The position numbers were made by a program, and so were the translations under genes. From the NCBI GenBank assembly GCA_003221375.1, contig QHRI01000189.1, positions 1 through 7,281 of the forward strand: a DNA stretch of 7,281 bases. Reading direction: 5' to 3'. Below the pieces are notes generated by a model. The model saw only the letters and a list, made by a program, of their open reading frames with translations. It made no database searches and was not told the DNA's origin. This stretch comes from Verrucomicrobiota bacterium (GTDB lineage Bacteria > Verrucomicrobiota > Verrucomicrobiia > Chthoniobacterales > UBA10450). Below are positions 1-5,315 of this stretch, one piece after another; positions within the stretch are counted from its first letter, which is position 1; every line of letters begins with the position of its first letter.

Positions 1-3000
1 ATCCCCTGATGATCGGGAGGCTGCCGATTCCACGATTTGGATCCTCTGTCCCAGTGTCCATTCTCAAGAGTTATTCTACGAAAGTCTGCTCAACTGGCAG
101 CCGGACGCACTGTTCCTCCCGGAAGCAGAGTTTGCAGCGGCCGAAAATGTTTTGCCGGACCCGGAAATTACCGCGGAACGACTGGCAGTTCTCTTACAAA
201 TTGGGCGCGGAACGGGTCGGCATGTCATTGTCGCAACACGGGCGAGTCTTGATCAAGCCGCGCCGGAGCACGGCGCGTTGGAATCTGCCGTCACCCAACT
301 TCAGCGCGGGGCGGCCGCGAAGATGGAAAGCCTGCTTGAACGGCTTGTAGGAAGTAACTACGAGCGCGTCGCCCAGGTCACCACTCGCGGACAATTCGCC
401 GTTCGTGGCGGCATTGTCGACCTTTATTCATGGCAGGCTTCAATGCCTTTTCGGGTGGAATTCTTCGGCGATCAGATCGAATCCCTTCGCGAGTTCGACA
501 TCGACACGCAAACTTCGGTGCGCGATCTGAAGTCAGTCGAGATTTTGCTCGACCAGGGAGCGATGGATCAGAGCGGTCATGTTCGCGATTACATCCCCGA
601 GGGCGATCTGGTCATCGACATCGAGCCTGAAGACGACAACTTGACTGCCTTAAGCAGTCAAGTTTGGCGTACGCATATCCAGATCAGCGAAGGCTGGATC
701 GAGACCGGGCCGGAAGATTTCAGCGCCGCGTTCCAGGATTGCGAGGTCGGGGAGTTTGCGGTCGGCGATTTGGTGCTCGCCGAGGCGAAACGCGCGCAGT
801 TTGTCGAACGTTTACAAGAATGGCGGGCGAACAATGCGAAGATTGTCATTTATTTCCAGACTGAGGGCGAGATCGAGCGCTTTCGCGAAATCATGGCGGG
901 TGCGATCGAGGACGTTGAGTTTGTTGAAGGAACCCTCGGCCGCGGGTTTTGTTTTCCCGGAGCTAATCTCGTCGTCCTCTCGGCAGCGGAATTATTTGGG
1001 CGGTTTGCGGCCCATCCTCGCAGGCGCCTGCGCCGCGCAGAACGCCATCGCGTACAGATCGATTTCAGTGAGCTCAACGAGGGCGATCTCGTGGTGCACC
1101 TGGAGCATGGTATCGGGCGATTTCTCGGATTGTTGAAAATCGGTAGGGCGCGATCGCGGGGCGCGCCAGCTATTGAGGTCACGGACGGCCCGGCGGTCCG
1201 TCCCTACCAGGAAGAGCAGCAGGAAGTTCTCGCGCTCGAGTTTGCAGACGAAGCGAAGCTCTACGTTCCACTCGAGCAGGCGTATTTGGTTTCCCGCTAC
1301 GTTGGCGCAGGAAAAAAATCGCCGCCTCTCAGCTCACTCGGCGACGGGAGATGGGCCCGGGCCAAAATAAAAGCGGTCGCCTCCATTTTTGATTACGCCG
1401 GGAAAATGCTGGCAGTCCAGGCAGAGCGCGAAACGCATCCGGGATACGGATTCGCCCCGGACACAAAATGGCAGGCGGAATTTGAACACTCTTTCCCGTT
1501 CCGCGAAACACCGGACCAAATGAAAGCGATCATTGACACGAAGATCGACATGGAACGTCCCCAACCAATGGATCGTCTGATCTGCGGTGACGTCGGTTTT
1601 GGCAAGACCGAAGTGGCTGTCCGCGCCGCGTTCAAAGCGGTCATGGACGGCAAACAAGTAGCTGTGCTCGCGCCGACTACCGTCCTGGCTCAACAACATT
1701 TCGAGGTGTTCCGGCAACGCATGCTCGATTACCCGGTGCGCATCGAGATGCTCAGCCGTTTCCGTTCCCAATCCGAACAAAAGAAAGTATTGCAGCTATT
1801 GCGCAAAGGCGGCGTCGATATTGTCATTGGCACGCATCGGCTTATTTCGGGGGACGTTGTATTCAAAGATCTCGGCCTTGTGGTAATCGACGAGGAGCAG
1901 CGTTTCGGCGTGCTGCACAAGGAAAAATTCAAAGAGCTTTTTAAGCTGGTCGATGTACTGACGCTGTCGGCCACACCGATTCCGAGAACTCTTTATCTTT
2001 CGCTCGTCGGCGTAAAAGACATGTCCACCATCGAGACGCCGCCGTTGAACCGTCTTCCCGTCGAAACAGTAGTGTCCGCTTACGACGACCGGCTCATTCG
2101 CGCTGCGATTGATCGCGAACTGGAACGCCAAGGCCAGGTATTTTTCCTGCACAATCGCGTAGCGACCATCGAGCGGGTGCGTGACCGGGTTGTCGATCTT
2201 TGTCCATCGGCCAGAGTTGAGATCGGGCACGGCCAGATGGATGCCGACGAACTGGAAGGCGTCATGGCGCGATTCATTGCCGGGAAAATCGACGTGCTCG
2301 TTTGCACGACGATCATCGAAAGCGGCCTCGACATCCCAAATGCAAATACGATCATCATCGATCGGGCTGACCAGTTTGGCCTCGCCGACTTGTATCAACT
2401 GCGTGGGCGGGTCGGGCGCGCGGACCACAAGGCGTACGCTTACTTGTTGCTTCCGCGCGAAATGATGACAGTGGGCGCAGCGCGCAAACGGATCAGCGCC
2501 ATCAAACAGTACAGCTCGCTTGGCGCGGGTTTTCGAATCGCCATGCGCGACCTGGAGATTCGCGGCGCCGGAAGCATTTTGGGCACCGCTCAAAGCGGCC
2601 ATATCGTTGCGATCGGTTTCGATCTGTATTGTCAACTTCTCAAACAGGCTGTGGCCCAGGTCAAAGGCAAAAGGCCTCGGTTTCGCCTCGATGTCGACGT
2701 AAAGCTTGATTTCGTCGCTACAAACGAAGCGGAGTTCGTTACTCCGAGTGTAGCGCGAGCCTCCGGCTTGCGTCCTCAGACCGCAAGCGAGACGCATGCG
2801 CTACATTGCATCCCAGCGTTCATTCCAATCACCTACATCGGCGATCCTGGCCTGCGCATCCGGGCGTATCGCAACGTGGCGGAAGTCACCACACACGAGC
2901 AATTGGACCGCCTGCGCCGCGACTGGCGGGACCGGTTTGGGCCGTTCCCGCCGGCGGTTGACAATTTGTTTAGTCTCATCGAAATCAAGCTCGCCGCGGC

Positions 3001-3157
3001 GAAATCAGGGGTAAGCCGCGTCGAGGTGCGTGAACGCAAATTGATGTTGACCCGGCGCGGGGATTTTATACTTGTCGCGGGCAAATTCCCTCGTTTAGTT
3101 GGAGCCAAAATCGAGCAGCATCTCTGGGAGATTCTGGAATTGATTAAGAAATTATGA
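1..3157 (+). CDS. mfd: Transcription-repair coupling factor Mfd (5' end outside window)
   Basis: Mfd is an ATP-driven DNA translocase that removes RNA polymerase stalled at lesions and recruits UvrA for nucleotide excision repair. The frame is open from base 2, so the protein starts upstream; 1051 codons are visible, and E. coli Mfd has 1148. The TTG at 152 is therefore internal. Domains by visible residue: the end of UvrB-like domain 1 (1-115); domain 2 (about 117-170, [13 protein letters not shown] and [12 protein letters not shown]); the CarD-like polymerase-interaction domain (about 360-455, from [15 protein letters not shown]); the helicase core with Walker A GDVGFGKT (529-536), DEEQ box (630-633), SAT (656-658) and QLRGRVGR (799-806); the TRG region from [10 protein letters not shown] (849); and the C-terminal TRCF domain (about 940-1020). 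All motor motifs are intact. Two palindromic insertions lie in frame, one in the polymerase-interaction domain and one before the C-terminal domain. The stop overlaps the next start (ATGA). Confidence 0.97.
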   Translation, partial: SPDDREAADSTIWILCPSVHSQELFYESLLNWQPDALFLPEAEFAAAENVLPDPEITAERLAVLLQIGRGTGRHVIVATRASLDQAAPEHGALESAVTQLQRGAAAKMESLLERLVGSNYERVAQVTTRGQFAVRGGIVDLYSWQASMPFRVEFFGDQIESLREFDIDTQTSVRDLKSVEILLDQGAMDQSGHVRDYIPEGDLVIDIEPEDDNLTALSSQVWRTHIQISEGWIETGPEDFSAAFQDCEVGEFAVGDLVLAEAKRAQFVERLQEWRANNAKIVIYFQTEGEIERFREIMAGAIEDVEFVEGTLGRGFCFPGANLVVLSAAELFGRFAAHPRRRLRRAERHRVQIDFSELNEGDLVVHLEHGIGRFLGLLKIGRARSRGAPAIEVTDGPAVRPYQEEQQEVLALEFADEAKLYVPLEQAYLVSRYVGAGKKSPPLSSLGDGRWARAKIKAVASIFDYAGKMLAVQAERETHPGYGFAPDTKWQAEFEHSFPFRETPDQMKAIIDTKIDMERPQPMDRLICGDVGFGKTEVAVRAAFKAVMDGKQVAVLAPTTVLAQQHFEVFRQRMLDYPVRIEMLSRFRSQSEQKKVLQLLRKGGVDIVIGTHRLISGDVVFKDLGLVVIDEEQRFGVLHKEKFKELFKLVDVLTLSATPIPRTLYLSLVGVKDMSTIETPPLNRLPVETVVSAYDDRLIRAAIDRELERQGQVFFLHNRVATIERVRDRVVDLCPSARVEIGHGQMDADELEGVMARFIAGKIDVLVCTTIIESGLDIPNANTIIIDRADQFGLADLYQLRGRVGRADHKAYAYLLLPREMMTVGAARKRISAIKQYSSLGAGFRIAMRDLEIRGAGSILGTAQSGHIVAIGFDLYCQLLKQAVAQVKGKRPRFRLDVDVKLDFVATNEAEFVTPSVARASGLRPQTASETHALHCIPAFIPITYIGDPGLRIRAYRNVAEVTTHEQLDRLRRDWRDRFGPFPPAVDNLFSLIEIKLAAAKSGVSRVEVRERKLMLTRRGDFILVAGKFPRLVGAKIEQHLWEILELIKKL
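1142..1208. repeat. In-frame palindromic element 1 within mfd
   Basis: This 67-nt structured segment is bounded by the perfect inverted repeat GGTAGGG (1142-1148) and CCCTACC (1202-1208). Inside are GGCGCG (1147-1152) with CGCGCC (1162-1167), the palindrome CGCGATCGCG (1149-1158), and ACGGAC (1181-1186) with GTCCGT (1196-1201); the last hairpin abuts the terminal stem. It starts exactly on a codon (GGT) and encodes roughly [13 protein letters not shown]...RPY. In E. coli Mfd, as I recall it, the matching loop between GMTTL and EYLMLTYANDAKLYVP is about 7 residues; here the gap between GLLKI and [16 protein letters not shown] is 27. The excess of about 20 residues fits an insertion of this size. 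That it is a mobile or formerly mobile repeat is inference; the inverted repeats and extra length are seen directly. Confidence 0.7.
2749..2805. repeat. In-frame palindromic element 2 within mfd
   Basis: This 57-nt segment is bounded by the perfect 8-bp inverted repeat TGTAGCGC (2749-2756) and GCGCTACA (2798-2805). A perfect 7-bp internal stem, GCTTGCG (2766-2772) with CGCAAGC (2782-2788), closes a 9-nt loop. Its length is 19 codons, so the frame is unchanged; it encodes approximately [19 protein letters not shown]. It lies between [14 protein letters not shown] and [19 protein letters not shown], the variable linker before the C-terminal TRCF domain. It shares its ends with element 1: both start GTAG(G/C)GCG and end (G/C)CTAC. 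This supports a common repeat family. Membership of a genome-wide family cannot be shown from this window alone. Confidence 0.72.
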
Positions 3158-4058
3158 GAAACTTCGTGCGTTCGTTTGCCGTCGTGTCGCTGGCGATCTG
3201 TGGGTCTGCTCTATTGCCCATTTGTTGCGATGCGTTCGCCCAAGAGGCTCAGGTAGTGGATGGCATCGCTGCGATTGTGAACGGCGACGTCATCACATAC
3301 TCGCAGGTGCGCGCGTTGTCCGCGCCGCGCGAAAAACTGTTGCGATCGCAATTCACCGGTCAGGACCTGGAAAACAAGCTGAAAGAAGTCCGGCAGCTTG
3401 CCCTAAAGGATCTGATCGACCGACGGCTTATCATCCAGGCGTTCAAAAAGGAAAGCTATCAAATCCCGGATCACGTTGTGGACCAGCGCGTGCACGATAT
3501 CATGAGATGGAAAGAATCATGGTCCAGGCGATGCGCAGCCATAACGTCAAGACGCAAATGATCGCGTCCCCAACGAAAATTGAAGATTACTACCGGAAGC
3601 ATCACGACGAATTTACGAGCAAGGAAGAGATCAAGCTGCGAATGATCATGATTTCCGGCCAAAAGGACACTGGGAACGCCCAGGCGCAAAAGGCGCTGGC
3701 CGAAGAAGTGCTCGGCAGGCTCGCGTCAGGTGGAGAATTCGAACAAACGGCGCAAGTTTATTCTGAGGACAGCACGAAAGACAATGGCGGCGACTGGGGC
3801 TGGATTGGACGCAACACGCTTGCCGCCCCCTTGGAAAAGTTCGCCTTCAACATGCCAGTCGGCAGAATCAGCAATATCATCGATTACGCCGGCAATTACT
3901 ATATTCTCAAAGTCGAGGACAAACGTGGCGGCACCACGAAATCACTCGCCGAAGCGCGCGCCGATATCGAGAAGAAACTGATCCAGGACGAAGCGCAGCA
4001 ACTTCAGGAACGCTGGATCGCCGGCCTGCGCAAAAAAGCTTATATCCGCACTTTCTGA
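3154..4058 (+). pseudogene. SurA-like periplasmic peptidyl-prolyl isomerase/chaperone, disrupted by frameshift and internal deletion
   Basis: SurA-type proteins chaperone outer-membrane proteins in the periplasm and carry parvulin (rotamase) domains. The first part (3154 to about 3501) encodes a signal peptide with probable cleavage after AFA (residue 29), then VVDGIAAIVNGDVITYSQV and LKDLIDRRLIIQAF, typical of the SurA N-terminal domain, and IPDHVVDQRVHDI. The reading then continues in another frame from about 3504 (EMERIMVQAMRSHNV, then YYRKHHDEF), followed by one parvulin domain (about 3624-3930; GGDWGWIG, FNMPVGRIS, YYILKVEDKRGG). Set against E. coli SurA as I remember it, about 30 residues between VHDI and EMERI are absent, so roughly 88 nt (a length of 3n+1) seem to be lost, breaking the frame. 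Unshifted, the first frame ends at 3561. The in-frame ATG at 3507 could give a 183-aa fragment without a signal peptide. The start overlaps the mfd stop (ATGA), which suggests coupling. The alternative is an assembly error. Confidence 0.85.
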
Positions 4059-4064
4059 TTCAGC

Positions 4065-4221
4065 GTTCAACGTTGGGCGTTTTCCTCTCTGGCCTGGCGG
4101 GACATAGCCGCCTACTCCGCCGAAGCGGCTGCGAAGGCTGGTGCTCGTGTTCGTAATCCGAATCTTTCGACAAAAAAATGTTCGCCTTTAAATGCGGATG
4201 CTCGTCTAATTCTCGTTAGGC
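4065..4221 (+). other. Possible upstream attC-like or cassette-insertion site (degenerate)
   Basis: A perfect R' box GTTAGGC (GTTRRRY consensus) lies at 4215-4221 in the context TCTCGTTAGGCCG (4211-4223), repeated exactly at 4813-4825. The only upstream candidate for the partner R'' box is GTTCAAC (4065-4071, RYYYAAC consensus), six bases after the SurA-like stop. The next bases GTTGGGCG (4072-4079) can pair with CGTCTAAT (4203-4210) if G-T wobbles are allowed. The resulting 157-nt site is longer than usual attC sites and its stems are imperfect. The left half is therefore weak, while the R' box itself is clear. It may instead be a secondary insertion site. Confidence 0.4.
4096..4130. repeat. 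GC-rich multi-hairpin segment between the SurA-like gene and the VOC gene
   Basis: Three overlapping perfect stems can be seen: GGCGG (4096-4100) with CCGCC (4108-4112); AGCCGC (4106-4111) with GCGGCT (4125-4130); and CCGC (4117-4120) with GCGG (4125-4128) around a CGAA loop. There is no T-run after them, so a Rho-independent terminator is not supported. The density of nested inverted repeats suggests a small interspersed palindromic element. It differs in sequence from the two elements in mfd. Confidence 0.35.
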
Positions 4222-4817
4222 CGAATGGGGCTCTACGCCAACAACCAACCCAACACACTAAATGCCTGCAAAGCCAATTCCTGAGGGATTTCACGCCATC
4301 ACACCATATCTATTCGCCCAGGGCGCATCGCGGTTGATCGAGTTCATCACCGCAGCATTCGAGGGCGAGTTGATCTTCCAGCAGAAGCGCCCGGATGGCG
4401 CAGTCATGCACGCGACCATGCGAATTAGAGATTCGATGCTCATGCTTGCTGACCCCACTCCAGAATTTGGACCGATGCCCAGCTCAATTTACTTATACGT
4501 CACGGATTGCGACGCAGTATATCAGCGTGCCCTCAGCTCCGGCGGGATTTCGGTTTTTCCGATGATGACATTGCCTTCCGGTGAGCGGTATGGCGGCATC
4601 AAGGATCCCTGTGGCAACGTTTGGTGGGTGGCCACACACGCCGAGGATGTTTCACTCGATGAGCAGGAACGACGCTGGAAAGAATTCAAAATGCCAAAAT
4701 TGCCCGCGAATAAAGCTTAAGCAAGCGATGCAGCGAACCGCTGGCCGTTCTTATGTCTAACGTTGAGACCAAGCGAACTTTATTTCTAACTCGGACGGTC
4801 GCTGATCTTGTGTCTCG
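4216..4817 (+). mobile_element. Putative integron gene cassette carrying the VOC-family gene
   Basis: In an integron cassette the unit runs from just after the G of one R' box to the G of the next. Here two identical GTTAGGC boxes (4215-4221 and 4817-4823) bracket 602 bp holding one gene in the expected orientation, with an attC-like site at its 3' end. Single small genes with little flanking DNA, and VOC-fold proteins in particular, are common cassette contents. No integrase gene lies in this window, so this would be a cassette or cassette cluster away from an integrase, or part of a longer array. Confidence 0.6.
4262..4720 (+). CDS. VOC-family (glyoxalase/bleomycin-resistance fold, PhnB-like) protein
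   Basis: This 152-aa soluble protein has the layout of the vicinal-oxygen-chelate superfamily, whose members bind metal or small molecules in paired beta-alpha-beta-beta-beta modules. Module 1 runs from about residue 10 (FHAITPYLFAQGASRLIEFITAAF) to MRIRDSMLMLADPTPEFG; module 2 starts near IYLYVTDCDAVYQRAL and ends with the signature YGGIKDPCGNVWWVATHAEDV (residues 110-130). PhnB-like relatives share the opening PEGFH.ITPYL and the GG..DP.GN.WW..TH segment. The substrate cannot be told from sequence; relatives include glyoxalases, antibiotic-resistance proteins and many uncharacterised enzymes. No clear Shine-Dalgarno motif precedes the ATG, which lies 40 nt after an R' box, and there is no other gene in the unit. 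It is probably acquired cassette cargo. Confidence 0.88.
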   Translation: MPAKPIPEGFHAITPYLFAQGASRLIEFITAAFEGELIFQQKRPDGAVMHATMRIRDSMLMLADPTPEFGPMPSSIYLYVTDCDAVYQRALSSGGISVFPMMTLPSGERYGGIKDPCGNVWWVATHAEDVSLDEQERRWKEFKMPKLPANKA

Positions 4818-4823
4818 TTAGGC
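4755..4823 (+). other. attC-like integron recombination site
   Basis: This 69-nt imperfect palindrome has attC architecture. R'' is GTCTAAC (4755-4761, RYYYAAC) and R' is GTTAGGC (4817-4823, GTTRRRY); they are complementary except for one T-G position. After a 3-nt spacer, GAGACCAAG (4765-4773) pairs with CTTG (4807-4810) and GTCTC (4812-4816), leaving T4811 as a single extra base in the 3' arm, like the extrahelical bases IntI recognises in folded attC DNA. The loop between (4774-4806) is variable. The size is within the usual 57-141 nt. It lies between two same-strand genes, 34 nt after one stop and 10 nt before the next start, as expected for a cassette junction. Confidence 0.72.
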
Positions 4824-4833
4824 CGCTTGCACT

Positions 4834-5271
4834 ATGAAAACATTTATTATCATTCTCATCGCCGGAATTGTAATGGTACAGTCCGATGTTTCACTAGCAG
4901 CTACGCCCGAGAATTCACCTGCGCGTGACCTTGCCGCTGCAAAATCATTCGCGTTTGGAGGAATTGGTGTTGCCGGGCTCATGTCCGAAGGTGAACGAAA
5001 TTTGCGAGCTGTTCTCGATCGTCCAGATGCCTCTCAACACTTACAAGCCGCGCTTGCTCATGCGACGCCGGCGGGCGAGCTCTACATTCTGGTTGGTCTG
5101 CGTCGCTGTGATCGCGTTGTGTATCAGAAGATCGTTGGTTCGGTAGCGCTTCCTCACGGTGACGTCGAAATCGCGCGTGGATGTATGATCAGCCGCGAGC
5201 CGTTTCCTCGACTCCTCTCACAGATTCAAGACGGTCGATTCGATGATTACTTATCACGGCCGCCATGGTGA
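4834..5271 (+). CDS. Small secreted protein of unrecognised family
   Basis: This 145-aa protein has a clear Sec signal peptide: MKTF, a hydrophobic core (residues 5-15), and a probable cleavage site at SLA-A or LAA-T (22/23). The mature part of about 122 residues starts with a disordered-looking stretch, then has SFAFGGIGVAGLMSEGERNLRAVLD, an alpha-helical segment around QHLQAALAHATPAGELYILVGLRRCD, and REPFPRLLSQIQDGRFDDYL at the end. Cys92 and Cys117 could form a disulfide in the periplasm. I do not recognise a named domain. The start follows an attC R' box by 10 nt, so this looks like the first gene of a second cassette, although no intact attC follows it. There is no strong ribosome binding site; the AGG at 4820-4822 within the R' box is the only candidate. 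Confidence 0.8.
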   Translation: MKTFIIILIAGIVMVQSDVSLAATPENSPARDLAAAKSFAFGGIGVAGLMSEGERNLRAVLDRPDASQHLQAALAHATPAGELYILVGLRRCDRVVYQKIVGSVALPHGDVEIARGCMISREPFPRLLSQIQDGRFDDYLSRPPW

Positions 5272-5315
5272 TTGTTGGCGTTTCTAACCAGTAGCTTCAG
5301 GATGAGGCGATGATC

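Noticed and set aside
152..154. TTG as the start codon of mfd
   Set aside because: The same frame is open back to the window edge and encodes UvrB-like domain 1 sequence upstream ([18 protein letters not shown]), so the TTG is internal.
1796..2797. Long open frame (333 codons) on the minus strand opposite mfd
   Set aside because: It is fully antisense to conserved helicase sequence, its product resembles no protein I know, and it is explained by codon bias of the real gene.
3499..3521. Programmed ribosomal frameshift in the SurA-like gene
   Set aside because: There is no slippery heptamer or downstream stem, and about 30 expected residues are missing, which frameshifting alone cannot explain.
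5141..5148. GGTAGCGC in the secreted-protein gene as a third copy of the palindromic element
   Set aside because: No matching GCGCTACC end is found within 100 nt, and no internal hairpin follows.
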